A stretch of 13,542 nt of DNA from Candidatus Omnitrophota bacterium (lineage in GTDB: Bacteria; Omnitrophota; Gorgyraeia; Duberdicusellales; 4484-171): assembly GCA_030601015.1 (NCBI GenBank), contig JAUVUO010000011.1, positions 1 through 13,542 on the forward strand, written 5' to 3'. Positions 1 to 7,563 of the stretch are shown here, piece by piece. Position 1 is the stretch's first letter. Each line of letters opens with the position of its first letter. The notes beneath the pieces were generated by a model. It made no database searches and was not told where the DNA came from. It saw only the letters and a program-made list of their open reading frames with translations. Position numbers and translations under genes: made by a program.

Positions 1-47
1 AACACCAAAACTTATTTTACAACTTTACTTTCCACTAACATTACATT

Positions 48-677
48 TTATTTTGAATAAAGTTCTACAATCAATTGTTCATTTATTGGTATTATCAAAT
101 CTTCTTTCTCAGGCAAACGAACAATACTAACTTTATGATTCGCATTATCTACCTGCAGCCATGTAGGAACACTTCTTTCTTTTAAATTTAATTTAATACA
201 ATCATTTATAACTTGTTTAAGAGCGTCTTTTGCTCTAATCTCAATATCCTCGCCTTCTTTTACAATGTACGATGGTATATCCACTCTTTTGCTGTTGATA
301 TAAACAAAACCATGACGAACAATCTGTCTGGCATGATTACGTGAAAAAGCATATAATGACCTAAAGATAACATTATCCAGCCTTCTCTCTAAAAGCTGTA
401 TTAGAGTCCTTCCTGTTACACCTTTAGACTTTTTAGCTAAAGAAAAAAATCGTCTAAACTGCTTTTCAAGCATACCGTACATTCTTTTTAATTTTTGTTT
501 TTCTTGCAGCTGTAACGCGTAATTTGTAGGTTTTGACCGTCTTTTAATAACCATACCCGGAGGCGTTGGCCTTTTCACAAAAGAACATTTTTCCGTTACA
601 CACCTTTGTCCCTTTAAAGACAATTTCATTCCGGCTCTTCTACACAACCGACATTTTGCATCTACATATCTTCCCAT
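48..677 (-). CDS. rpsD: 30S ribosomal protein S4, zinc-binding form
   Basis: S4 is a primary 16S rRNA-binding protein that organises the 5' domain and, with S3 and S5, forms the mRNA entry site. The 209-residue protein has four N-terminal cysteines (C9, C12, C26, C31) in the zinc-binding pattern seen in Thermus S4, then Y-A-L-Q-L-x-E-K-Q-K-L-K-R-M-Y-G (residues 53-68). The S4 RNA-binding domain follows at about 96-160 (L-E-R-R-L-D-N-V-I-F-R and R-Q-I-V-R-H-G-F-V). GGAGAG precedes the ATG. In E. coli S4 represses the alpha operon; no such site can be identified. The 47 bases after its stop carry no recognisable start of rpoA, the expected next gene. Confidence 0.98.
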   Translation of the reverse strand: MGRYVDAKCRLCRRAGMKLSLKGQRCVTEKCSFVKRPTPPGMVIKRRSKPTNYALQLQEKQKLKRMYGMLEKQFRRFFSLAKKSKGVTGRTLIQLLERRLDNVIFRSLYAFSRNHARQIVRHGFVYINSKRVDIPSYIVKEGEDIEIRAKDALKQVINDCIKLNLKERSVPTWLQVDNANHKVSIVRLPEKEDLIIPINEQLIVELYSK

Positions 678-704
678 ATTTACTCTCCGCTATAAATGTT
701 AAAT

Positions 705-1097
705 CTATACCCTTCTCTTTTTCTTTGGCCGGCATCCATTATGAGGCATTGGTGTTATATCCCTAACCTTTTTAACGGCCAAGCCCGCTGCCTGCAATGA
801 CCTTATTGCTGATTCTCTTCCTGGACCAGGGCCTTTCACTAACACTTCAATTTCTCTTAACCCCATATCTTTAACCTGTTTAGCTGCATTAAAAGATGCT
901 ATTTGAGCGGCATAAGGTGTTGATTTTTTTGCGCCTTTAAATCCGGATGTGCCTGCCGAAGACCATGCCAAAACATTTCCATTCAAATCACTTATAGATA
1001 TCATTGTGTTATTAAAAGTTGCCTTAATATGTGCAACTCCGATAGTCGAAACTAAATGTACCTTCTTCTTTTTTTCCTTTCGTTTCTTCTTTGCCAT
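705..1097 (-). CDS. rpsK: 30S ribosomal protein S11
   Basis: This 130-residue protein has a lysine-rich N-terminus ([10 protein letters not shown]), then [12 protein letters not shown] (residues 20-31), [20 protein letters not shown] (46-65), and the C-terminal [18 protein letters not shown]. These are the standard marks of S11, a platform protein near the mRNA exit and the E site. AAGGAG lies five bases before the ATG. The stop is 27 bases before rpsD. Confidence 0.98.
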   Translation of the reverse strand: MAKKKRKEKKKKVHLVSTIGVAHIKATFNNTMISISDLNGNVLAWSSAGTSGFKGAKKSTPYAAQIASFNAAKQVKDMGLREIEVLVKGPGPGRESAIRSLQAAGLAVKKVRDITPMPHNGCRPKKKRRV

Positions 1098-1116
1098 TCC
1101 GTCTCCTTAAATATCC

Positions 1117-1488
1117 CTATTTTTTCTTAATACCTCCAACTCTTGCTTTAGGGCCTTTCCGTGTCCGGGTATTACGCCGGGTATGCTGCCCTCTAACGGG
1201 CAAACCTTTTCTATGTCGAGACCCCCTATAAGAACCAATCTCACTTAACCTTCGTATATTTTGAGAAATCTCTCTACGCAACTCACCTTCTATCCTATAA
1301 TTAGCTTGAATATGTGTCGCAATCTTAGAAATTTCTTCTTCACTCAAATCATAAGCTCTTTTATCCGAATTAATACCTACTTCTTTAAGAATTATTAAAG
1401 ATGTTATCGGACCTATACCATAAAGATATCTTAATGAAATCCCTATCTTTCTATTTTTGGGAATATCTACACCGAATATTCTTGGCAT
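1117..1488 (-). CDS. rpsM: 30S ribosomal protein S13
   Basis: This 123-residue protein begins with P-R-I-F-G-V-D-I-P and has Y-L-Y-G-I-G (residues 21-26), the helix-two-turn-helix region, and the signature I-G-S-Y-R-G-S-R-H-R-K-G-L-P-V-R-G-Q (85-102). It ends in a basic tail (T-R-K-G-P-K-A) that approaches the P-site tRNA. S13 forms the head bridges to the 50S subunit. A strong AGGAGG stands four bases before the ATG. A 19-base gap leads to rpsK. Confidence 0.98.
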   Translation of the reverse strand: MPRIFGVDIPKNRKIGISLRYLYGIGPITSLIILKEVGINSDKRAYDLSEEEISKIATHIQANYRIEGELRREISQNIRRLSEIGSYRGSRHRKGLPVRGQHTRRNTRTRKGPKARVGGIKKK

Positions 1489-1506
1489 TATACCTCCTAT
1501 ATTAAA

Positions 1507-1620
1507 TCAGCCTTGTCTTTGCTTATGTTTAGGGTTCTTACATATAACTCTAACAACACCCTCTCTCTTAATAATTTTACATTTATCACAAATTTTTTTT
1601 ACTGAAGCTTTTACTTTCAT
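1507..1620 (-). CDS. rpmJ: 50S ribosomal protein L36, zinc-binding form
   Basis: This gene of 37 codons encodes [15 protein letters not shown] and ends in N-P-K-H-K-Q-R-Q-G, a complete L36. C11, C14, C27 and H32 are the zinc ligands. L36 is the smallest large-subunit protein and stabilises the 23S rRNA near the base of the stalk. AAAGGA lies nine bases before the ATG. It lies between map (16-base gap) and rpsM (18-base gap), opening the alpha block. It is short enough to be missed by length cut-offs. Confidence 0.97.
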   Translation of the reverse strand: MKVKASVKKICDKCKIIKREGVVRVICKNPKHKQRQG

Positions 1621-1636
1621 ATCTTTTAATCCTTTG

Positions 1637-2383
1637 TTAATTGGTTAATACCCAAGGCCCATTTTTTGTAATAGCTATTGTATGCTCAAAATGAGCGGTT
1701 AATGAATTGTCTTTGGTTTTAGCAGTCCATCCATCCTCTAATATATCAACATCGTAAGCCCCTGCTGAAACCATTGGTTCAACCGCTATAGCAAAACCCT
1801 CCTTTAATTCAAAACCTTGTCCTTGTTCTCCAAAATTTGGAACCTCCGGTTCTGTATGTAATTGCCTGCCTATACCATGTCCGACAAAATTTCGTATTAC
1901 AGAAAAATTATTTTCCTCGACAAATTTCTGTATTGCAAAACCTAAATCCCCAAGTTTTGTTCCTACCTTTACTTTTTCTATACCTTTATTCAATGATTCT
2001 AAGGAAACATCTACCAATTTTTTAGCCAATATTGATCCTTGGCCTACTATATAGGTGTAAGCTGTATCAACAAATAAACCCTTATACTTTATTCCTAAAT
2101 CTACGCTTATAAGGTCTCCATCTTTAATTACTCTTTGAGAAGGTATACCATGAACGATTTCTTCATTTACAGAAACACAGCAAGATGCGGGATACCCCAT
2201 AAACCCTTTAAATGCAGCTTCCATCCCCGGATATTTGTTAAGTTTATTTTCAAAAAACTTTTCTATATCTTTAGTGTAAATACCTGATTTAATAAAATAT
2301 TTTAATTCTTTTAGAGTTTCCCCGGCAACTTTCCCCGCCTCCCTCATAGTATTCAATTCTTCAATATTTAATGGCTTTTTCAC
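1637..2383 (-). CDS. map: Type I methionine aminopeptidase
   Basis: The enzyme removes the initiator methionine from new proteins when the next residue is small. The 248-residue protein has all five metal ligands of the pita-bread fold: D95 (in V-D-L-G), D106, H169 (G-H-G-I-G-R), E202 (V-E-P-M) and E233. H79 (N-E-E-I-V-H-G-I-P) matches the substrate-binding histidine. It has no N-terminal zinc-finger extension. The start is GTG at 2381-2383, overlapping the adk TGA stop, with AAGGAG eight bases upstream. In the usual order infA would follow, but here rpmJ begins only 16 bases after the stop. Confidence 0.98.
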   Translation of the reverse strand: MKKPLNIEELNTMREAGKVAGETLKELKYFIKSGIYTKDIEKFFENKLNKYPGMEAAFKGFMGYPASCCVSVNEEIVHGIPSQRVIKDGDLISVDLGIKYKGLFVDTAYTYIVGQGSILAKKLVDVSLESLNKGIEKVKVGTKLGDLGFAIQKFVEENNFSVIRNFVGHGIGRQLHTEPEVPNFGEQGQGFELKEGFAIAVEPMVSAGAYDVDILEDGWTAKTKDNSLTAHFEHTIAITKNGPWVLTN

Positions 2384-3009
2384 TGGAACCGCTCCTTTAT
2401 ATTATTAAAGATGATATCTTTATCCTCACTGGCATTCACCCTAACTATCTCTATTTTATCTTTATAAAATTCCAATATTTTTTCGCTTTCATTAGAAAAA
2501 ATCTCCCAACGTCTTTTAATAACTTCTGGAGTATCATCTTTTCTTTGAATCAAATCACCTTTACATTTGTCACATACACCTTTTTCTTTCGGCGGCATAT
2601 TTATTAAATGAAAATTAGCTCCGCAAAGTTTACAAACTCTTCTTTGAGACAAACGTTCTTCAACTGTCTTTTCATCAATATTAAGATAAATTAAATAATC
2701 CAATTTCTTATTATTTTTTGCCAGAGTTTTTTCCAGATGTTGCGCCTGTTTCAAATTTCTTGGATACCCGTCTAACAAAAAACTATCTATTTTAATATTT
2801 TCCTCAATGACTCTGGAAACTAATTCATCTGAAACAAGTATGCCTTTCTCTACAAAATTTTTTACTTCTTTGCCTAATTCACTCCCCTTTTTTACTTCTT
2901 CTCTCAATATATCCCCCAGCGAAATTTTTTTTATTTTCAAATATTCACTTAGAATAACCGCTTGTGTACCTTTACCTGACCCCGGTGAACCGAATATTAT
3001 AGCTTTCAT
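2380..3009 (-). CDS. adk: Adenylate kinase, zinc-type lid
   Basis: Adenylate kinase interconverts ATP + AMP and two ADP in the cytoplasm. The 209-residue protein has the P-loop G-S-P-G-S-G-K-G-T at residues 7-15, the AMP-binding D-x-x-x-R motif in S-L-G-D-I-L-R-E (30-37), and D-G-Y-P-R (80-84). A long lid carries four cysteines, C126-x-x-C129 and C146-x-x-C149, which bind structural zinc in this subfamily. An R-R-W-E segment (166-169) follows. Position 31, a threonine near the adenine in the well-studied enzymes, is leucine here. GGGAAG precedes the ATG. The stop overlaps map in a GTGA. It follows secY as in many bacteria. Confidence 0.97.
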   Translation of the reverse strand: MKAIIFGSPGSGKGTQAVILSEYLKIKKISLGDILREEVKKGSELGKEVKNFVEKGILVSDELVSRVIEENIKIDSFLLDGYPRNLKQAQHLEKTLAKNNKKLDYLIYLNIDEKTVEERLSQRRVCKLCGANFHLINMPPKEKGVCDKCKGDLIQRKDDTPEVIKRRWEIFSNESEKILEFYKDKIEIVRVNASEDKDIIFNNIKERFQ

Positions 3010-4368
3010 TTATTTTCTTCCCTTTAAAGAGCTGCCCTTAATAAAACCGTCATAATGTCTTACAAGTAATTGGCCTTCAATCTGCTTCATAGTATCAAGA
3101 ACAACTCCCACCATAATTAGAAGGGTTGTCCCTCCAAAAAGAGAAGCTAAAGCATACGAAGGCACACTAAATATATACATGACAAAATTAGGTAATACAG
3201 CAATAAAACTTATATAAAGTGCTCCAATAAACACAATTCTAGTAGCTACAAAATCTAAATAGGTTGAAGTAGGTTTTCCTGGCCGCACTCCCGGAATAAA
3301 CCCTCCATATTTTTTAAGATTGTTAGCAATTTCTAAAGGACTAAATACCATCGCAGTGTAAAAATACATAAAAAACATAATAAGGATTACATACATCAGA
3401 TTATATATAGCACCTCTACTCTGTATGATCCCTTGTAAAAAATTTATTATGCCCCAGGTTTTTGGCAAAAACATTGTTATAGTTGCAGGAAAAGAAATAA
3501 GACTACTTGCAAAAATTATAGCAATCACTCCCGACATATCTACTTTTATAGGCAAATAAGTACTCTGTCCTCCATATACCTTCCTCCCAACAACTCTTCT
3601 TCCATATTGCACAGGAATTCTGCGTTGTGCTTGTGAAAACAAAACAACAGCCATAACCATTAAAAACCATAAAACAATCAAAGCTAATAGTGTAGGTGTA
3701 TTAATTTGCCTGTTAGCCGAATCAAACGGTGAATAAAGCAGCCACAATTGATGTAAAGATGAAGGTATCCTTGAAATAATACTAACTGTTATGATTATCG
3801 ATATTCCGTTACCAATTCCTCTTTCCTGGATTTGTTCACCTAACCACATAACAAAAACTGTGCCGCAAGTCAAAGTAAGAACAGTTATTAAGCTAAACAT
3901 AAATCCACTTTTAATTAAAACCATACTTTCACCTTGAAAACTTTGTGGGTTCTGAATCCATAATGATAAAAAATATCCTTGAATTACACACAAAGCAAAT
4001 GTCAAATATCGTGTGTACTGATTAATTTTTTCATATCCTGCTTTACCCTCTTTAGCTATACGCTCTAAATGAGGTACAACAGCTGTAAGAAGCTGCATTA
4101 TAATAGAAGCGGAAATATAAGGCATAATTCCCAAAGCAAAGATACTTAACCTTGTCAATGCCCCACCGGTAAAAAGATTAGCCATTCCTAAAAGACTCTG
4201 CCCCTGGGTCTTCGCCATTTTATCAAAAAAATCTGCTAACCTACTGCTATCGATGCCCGCTGTTGGAATAAAACATCCAATACGATATACTATCAATAAC
4301 CCAAAAGTTATCAAAATATTCTTTTTTAACTCTTTAATTTTTAAAATATTAGTTAACGTTTCAAGCAC
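3010..4368 (-). CDS. secY: Protein translocase channel subunit SecY
   Basis: SecY forms the inner-membrane channel, with SecE and SecG, through which SecA or ribosomes push exported and membrane proteins. The 452-residue protein shows ten hydrophobic segments at about 17-36, 75-97, 118-137, 153-177, 187-203, 226-246, 277-300, 322-343, 373-393 and 403-425. Conserved parts are G-E-Q-I-x-E-R-G-I-G-N-G-I-S (177-190), the cytoplasmic loop Q-R-R-I-P-V-Q-Y-G-R-R (248-258), and R-P-G-K-P-T (362-367) in the loop that contacts SecA. The start is GTG at 4366-4368 with GGAGG nine bases upstream, inside rplO. The stop codon directly abuts the adk ATG (TAAATG). Confidence 0.98.
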   Translation of the reverse strand: MLETLTNILKIKELKKNILITFGLLIVYRIGCFIPTAGIDSSRLADFFDKMAKTQGQSLLGMANLFTGGALTRLSIFALGIMPYISASIIMQLLTAVVPHLERIAKEGKAGYEKINQYTRYLTFALCVIQGYFLSLWIQNPQSFQGESMVLIKSGFMFSLITVLTLTCGTVFVMWLGEQIQERGIGNGISIIITVSIISRIPSSLHQLWLLYSPFDSANRQINTPTLLALIVLWFLMVMAVVLFSQAQRRIPVQYGRRVVGRKVYGGQSTYLPIKVDMSGVIAIIFASSLISFPATITMFLPKTWGIINFLQGIIQSRGAIYNLMYVILIMFFMYFYTAMVFSPLEIANNLKKYGGFIPGVRPGKPTSTYLDFVATRIVFIGALYISFIAVLPNFVMYIFSVPSYALASLFGGTTLLIMVGVVLDTMKQIEGQLLVRHYDGFIKGSSLKGRK

Positions 4369-4805
4369 TCTGCTTTACCTCCCGCAGATTCGATTAATTC
4401 TTTAGCCCGCAATGAAAACTTGTCTACTTTCACAATAACATTTACTTTAAATTCTCCATCAATCTTCGCAAGAACCTTTATAGGTTTTTTTTCGTCCCTA
4501 ATAATATTCCTATTCTTTAAAATTTCAGGAGTAACTTCTACAACATCTTTTGCTATGTTTTTTATATCTGCCAAATTAACTTCTTGATATTCTTTTCTTC
4601 TTGGCGGAGTAAACCCTCTTTTAGGCAACGCTCTGGCAAAAGTCAAACTTCCGCCTCTATACCCGGCATAAGGTGTTTTTTTACCTTTCCTCTGCCCCGA
4701 ACCATTGTTTCCTCTACCACCAGTCTTACCTGTTGTACTTCCAGTCCCTCTGCCTAATCTTTTTGGCGCTTTTTTTCTTTTAATAATTATATTAGATAAA
4801 TCCAT
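4353..4805 (-). CDS. rplO: 50S ribosomal protein L15
   Basis: This 150-residue protein has the glycine/lysine-rich N-terminal extension of L15 (R-L-G-R-G-T-G-S-T-T-G-K-T-G-G-R-G at residues 16-32, then K-G-K-K). It also has the Y-R-G-G-S-L-T-F-A-R-A-L-P-K-R-G-F block (49-65), and the C-terminal globular domain ends with A-x-x-x-I-E-S-A-G-G-K. L15 reaches deep into 23S rRNA and acts late in assembly. The ATG has AGAGGT upstream. The last 16 bases overlap the start of secY. Confidence 0.98.
   Translation of the reverse strand: MDLSNIIIKRKKAPKRLGRGTGSTTGKTGGRGNNGSGQRKGKKTPYAGYRGGSLTFARALPKRGFTPPRRKEYQEVNLADIKNIAKDVVEVTPEILKNRNIIRDEKKPIKVLAKIDGEFKVNVIVKVDKFSLRAKELIESAGGKAECLKR
4378..4382 (-). 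promoter_or_regulatory. Shine-Dalgarno that fixes the secY GTG start
   Basis: A GGAGG on the minus strand, inside the end of rplO, lies nine bases before the GTG at 4366-4368. Confidence 0.85.
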
Positions 4806-4887
4806 TTTTTTACCTCTACTTTCTACTTAGCTATATTTGTTACAGAATTTTATATTTGATTCGAACTGAACGATTTAAAAAATTAAA

Positions 4888-5379
4888 TCAAAATTTTAAT
4901 CTTTCTAAACCATCAAAAGTAGCTTTCACTACATTTATCGGGTTAGTTGAATTACCTAAATTTTTAGACAAAATATCTTTAATCCCCGCGCATTCACAAA
5001 TAGCTCTAACCGGAGAGCAAGCAATAACACCTGTACCTTTACTTGCAGGTTTAAGCAATATCTCTACAGCTCCAAATTTACCTACAATTCTATGAGGTAT
5101 AGTTGTATCTTTTTTGTTAATTTCTTTAACTACTTTTTTTGCTTTATTTATACCTTTCCGTATGGCATTAGCAACTTCATTTGCCTTACCCAAGGCATAT
5201 CCAGCTTTAGATACCCCATCTCCTACTACCACTACAGCGGAAAACCCCAAATTTTTACCACCTTTAGTTACCTTAGTAGTCCTATTAATAAAAAGTATTT
5301 TTTCGATTAATGCAATTTCTTTTTGCCCTGCAACGGAATCTACTTTACTAATATTATTCTTTTTAATCCCTTCTTTCAA
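4888..5379 (-). CDS. rpsE: 30S ribosomal protein S5 (TTG start)
   Basis: This 163-residue protein has the double-stranded-RNA-like S5 N-domain with I-N-R-T-T-K-V-T-K-G-G (residues 31-41) and V-V-V-G-D-G (51-56), followed by G-K-A-N-E-V-A-N-A-I. Its C-domain has K-P-A-S-K-G-T-G-V-I-A and N-V-V-K-A-T-F-D-G-L. S5 affects decoding accuracy and, with S3 and S4, forms the mRNA entry site. The start codon is TTG at 5377-5379, overlapping the rplR TGA stop. A full GGAGG at 5389-5393, nine bases upstream, supports it, and no ATG or GTG fits better. After its stop comes an 82-base gap where rpmD would be expected. Confidence 0.96.
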   Translation of the reverse strand: MKEGIKKNNISKVDSVAGQKEIALIEKILFINRTTKVTKGGKNLGFSAVVVVGDGVSKAGYALGKANEVANAIRKGINKAKKVVKEINKKDTTIPHRIVGKFGAVEILLKPASKGTGVIACSPVRAICECAGIKDILSKNLGNSTNPINVVKATFDGLERLKF

Positions 5380-5729
5380 AATACTAGTCCTCCTTCTCGA
5401 GCCCCTTCGGCTAAACTTTTCACTCTACCATGATATTTATATCCACCTCTATCAAAACTTACATTTTTAAAGCCTAACTCCACTGCTTTCTTTGCTATAA
5501 TTTTGCCAATCTCTTTAGCGCCATTCATATCTGAAGATTTTATATTTATATTCTTAAAAACTTTACCTAAAGTTGAAAAACCACCAATGACTCTTTGGAC
5601 AGAATCATCTACCAATTGTACAGAAATATTTTTCTTACTTCGAAAAACCACCATTCTTGGTCTTTCACCTGTCCCTCTAATAGTTTTCGCTATTCGTTTA
5701 TGTCTTCTCACTCTTCCTATATTTTTCAT
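5376..5729 (-). CDS. rplR: 50S ribosomal protein L18
   Basis: This 117-residue protein matches L18 length. It has the basic N-terminus (R-V-R-R-H-K-R-I-A-K-T-I-R-G-T), R-P-R-M-V-V-F-R-S (residues 23-31), G-A-K-E-I-G-K-I-I-A-K-K-A (70-82) and F-D-R-G-G-Y-K-Y-H-G-R-V (93-104). L18, with L5, carries 5S rRNA into the central protuberance. Both ends overlap neighbours by four bases (ATGA with rplF, TTGA with rpsE), which implies coupled translation along this stretch. Confidence 0.98.
   Translation of the reverse strand: MKNIGRVRRHKRIAKTIRGTGERPRMVVFRSKKNISVQLVDDSVQRVIGGFSTLGKVFKNINIKSSDMNGAKEIGKIIAKKAVELGFKNVSFDRGGYKYHGRVKSLAEGAREGGLVF
5389..5393 (-). promoter_or_regulatory. Shine-Dalgarno that supports the rpsE TTG start
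   Basis: A GGAGG on the minus strand near the end of rplR lies nine bases before the TTG, the same spacing as at rpmC and secY. Confidence 0.8.
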
Positions 5730-6265
5730 TTTGCTAAAGCCTTCCCTACTTTTTTACGTACTTCCTCTCCTAAATACCTTATACCTTTACCTTTGTATGG
5801 TTCAGGACGCTTAACCCTTCTTATTACTGCAGCCAATTCCCCAACTCTTTGTTTATCTACCCCCTCGACAACTATACGGTTTATGGCAGGGGTAGTAACT
5901 TTTAATCCTTCAGGAATCTTAATTTCCACAGGATGAGAAAACCCAACATTCAAAACAAGAGCATTCCCATCCATTTTAGTTTTATACCCTACTCCGACTA
6001 TTTGTAACTCTTTTTTAAACCCTTCGCTAACACCTTTAATCATATTAGCTATTAATACCCTAATTGTTCCATGCAGACTTCGAACTAATTTCTGATCATT
6101 CGCTCTCTTTATTACTACAGTTTCACCCTCTATCTCAACAACAATTCCCTCGGGTATTTCTAAACTTAACTTTTCTTTAGAACCTTTAACTGAAACAGAG
6201 CCGTTTTCTATTATCACTTCAACTCCCTTAACTATTTTTACAGGTTCTTTACCAATTCTAGACAT
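5726..6265 (-). CDS. rplF: 50S ribosomal protein L6
   Basis: This 179-residue protein has the two repeated L6 domains. It begins with S-R-I-G-K-E-P-V, has the L-H-G-T-I-R motif (residues 64-69) and V-G-V-G-Y-K in the second domain, and carries the C-terminal signature P-E-P-Y-K-G-K-G-I-R-Y (154-164). L6 lies near the sarcin-ricin loop and the factor-binding site. AGGAG precedes the ATG by five bases. Its stop overlaps rplR in an ATGA. Confidence 0.98.
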   Translation of the reverse strand: MSRIGKEPVKIVKGVEVIIENGSVSVKGSKEKLSLEIPEGIVVEIEGETVVIKRANDQKLVRSLHGTIRVLIANMIKGVSEGFKKELQIVGVGYKTKMDGNALVLNVGFSHPVEIKIPEGLKVTTPAINRIVVEGVDKQRVGELAAVIRRVKRPEPYKGKGIRYLGEEVRKKVGKALAK

Positions 6266-6340
6266 TTTGTCTCCTAATATTACAAATTTTCCTTAAACAA
6301 GTCATCAAATATGTTGATATTAAATTTTAGCCTTTTATTC

Positions 6341-6736
6341 TTACCAAACTCTTCCAATAAATTCTCCACCAACACCTTTTTCTTTAGCTTCTTTATCTGT
6401 AAATATCCCTGAAGAAGTTGAAATTATACCTACCCCATATCCGCTCAAAACAGGCTTAACTTCTTCTTTTTTTATATACACCCTTCTCCCGGGAGTAGAA
6501 ACTCTTTTTATTTCACATATTACACTTTTTTTACCATCATATTTCAAATAAACCTTTATTTTCTTAAAACTTTCTAAATCTACTTCCTTAAAATTTTCTA
6601 TATACCCCTCTTTTTTCAAAACAGCACAAACTTCCAATATTAATTTTGAATAAGGGATATATGTGTCTTCTTTTTTAGCTCTGGCCGCGTTTCTTATTAT
6701 TGTAAATGAATCACTTAATAAATCGTTTCTACTCAT
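6341..6736 (-). CDS. rpsH: 30S ribosomal protein S8
   Basis: This 131-residue protein is of normal S8 length. It starts with D-L-L-S-D-S-F-T-I-I-R-N-A, has the Y-x-P-Y-S-K-L-I-type segment and K-K-E-G-Y-I (residues 41-46), then R-V-S-T-P-G-R-R-V-Y (about 78-87). The C-terminal G-V-G-I-I-S-T-S-S-G-I is the rRNA-binding signature. S8 binds helix 21 of 16S rRNA and in E. coli represses the spc operon by binding near the rplE start; no comparable site was identified here. The last residues (F-I-G-R-V-W) vary slightly from the common E-V-L-C-x-V-W. The ATG is preceded by GGAG. A 75-base gap follows. Confidence 0.97.
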   Translation of the reverse strand: MSRNDLLSDSFTIIRNAARAKKEDTYIPYSKLILEVCAVLKKEGYIENFKEVDLESFKKIKVYLKYDGKKSVICEIKRVSTPGRRVYIKKEEVKPVLSGYGVGIISTSSGIFTDKEAKEKGVGGEFIGRVW

Positions 6737-6797
6737 ATGTCTCCATTATTTAATTTACAATTTGACTTTTAAAATTATAATTTACAGTTAAAATTGC

Positions 6798-6992
6798 TTA
6801 CCAACTTGCTTTTTTTACACCTGGGATCAACCCTTGCCAAGCAAGCAGACGAAAACAAATCCTGCAAAGCTCAAAATCTCTAAGATAACCTCTCGGCCTT
6901 CCGCAAAGACGGCATCGATTTTTTCTTCTGGTTGAAAATTTAACTTTAATAATTTCTTTTTTCCACTTCTGAATTTTTGCTGTAGTTGCCAT
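6798..6992 (-). CDS. rpsN: 30S ribosomal protein S14, zinc-binding short form
   Basis: This 64-residue protein is the short S14 type with two cysteine pairs, C27-x-x-C30 and C43-x-x-C46, which bind zinc. [10 protein letters not shown] and L-C-R-I-C-F-R are the family signature, and it ends in the standard G-V-K-K-A-S-W. S14 is assembled late in the head of the 30S subunit near S3 and S10. An in-frame GTG-type start at 7016 would add eight unlike residues; the ATG at 6990-6992 is chosen because a perfect GGAGG (6997-7001) lies just before it and matches the family start. A 61-base gap follows. Confidence 0.97.
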   Translation of the reverse strand: MATTAKIQKWKKEIIKVKFSTRRKNRCRLCGRPRGYLRDFELCRICFRLLAWQGLIPGVKKASW

Positions 6993-6993
6993 T

Positions 6994-7563
6994 TTACCTC
7001 CTAAAAGGGAAACCAAAACACTTTAAAAGTTCTTTAGCCTCATCATCTGTTTTTGCCGTAGTATGGATTGAAAGATTCATACCTTGAGTTCTATTTACTT
7101 TATCTAAATTTACTTCGGGGAAAATATTTTGTTCAGTTAAACCAAAATTATAATTTCCATTACCGTCAAAAGAATGAGAAGAAAGACCTCTAAAATCACG
7201 AATCCTAGGAGTCGCGATACTAATCAACCTATCAAGAAATTCATACATCCGATCCCTTCTTAAAGTGACACAACAACCTATAGGAATATTTTCCCTTAAC
7301 TTAAAGTTAGATATCGCTCTACGAGCTCTGCATATTTTAGGTTTTTGCCCTGATATCATGCCTAACTCCTGAGCAGCCTTATCGACAATTTTTACATCTG
7401 CTGTAGCTGCTCCTATCCCCATATTGATAACAATTTTTACAATACGAGGTACAGACATAATGTTTTTATAATGAAATTTTTCCATCAATTGTCCCTTTAT
7501 AATTTGATTATAAAGGTCAAAAAAACGTGGTGCTTTTCTTTCTTTTATATTACTCTCTGACAT
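6994..7563 (-). CDS. rplE: 50S ribosomal protein L5
   Basis: L5 binds 5S rRNA and contacts the P-site tRNA and the 30S head. The family core begins at [16 protein letters not shown] (from residue 26), then [12 protein letters not shown] (72-75), L-R-x-x-x-P-I-G, and R-I-R-D-F-R-G-L, followed by Y-N-F-G-L-T-E-Q. It is 189 residues, about ten more than the usual 179, because of a charged N-terminal extension. The start ATG at 7561-7563 is supported by an AAGGA ten bases upstream and sits inside rplX. One base separates its stop from rpsN. Confidence 0.97.
   Translation of the reverse strand: MSESNIKERKAPRFFDLYNQIIKGQLMEKFHYKNIMSVPRIVKIVINMGIGAATADVKIVDKAAQELGMISGQKPKICRARRAISNFKLRENIPIGCCVTLRRDRMYEFLDRLISIATPRIRDFRGLSSHSFDGNGNYNFGLTEQNIFPEVNLDKVNRTQGMNLSIHTTAKTDDEAKELLKCFGFPFRR
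6997..7001 (-). promoter_or_regulatory. Shine-Dalgarno that decides the rpsN start
   Basis: A GGAGG on the minus strand ends four bases before the ATG at 6990-6992 and lies inside the end of rplE. Its spacing is short but usable, and it would be part of the coding region if the upstream start were used. Confidence 0.7.

Noticed and set aside
1..47. The start of rpoA at the left edge
   Set aside because: A GGAAAG is present, but no convincing start codon and RpoA-like reading frame could be read before the edge.
4858..4866. A GTTCGAATC sequence like a tRNA T-loop in the rpsE-rplO gap
   Set aside because: The gap is too AT-rich and lacks the acceptor stem, D-arm and anticodon arm of a tRNA.
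4872..4889. A 7-bp palindrome at the rpsE stop codon
   Set aside because: It is made almost only of A and T, has no U-tract after it, and is expected by chance in this composition.
5114..5936. Open frames on the plus strand (for example 5114-5470 and 5595-5936) and similar ones elsewhere
   Set aside because: They lie opposite clear ribosomal-protein genes, have compositions expected from antisense of lysine-rich genes, and match no family.
6737..6797. Short repeats and a 12-base palindrome (6772-6783) in the rpsN-rpsH gap, considered as an S8-binding site
   Set aside because: The gap is very AT-rich; no S8-type helix with its conserved internal loop could be recognised.
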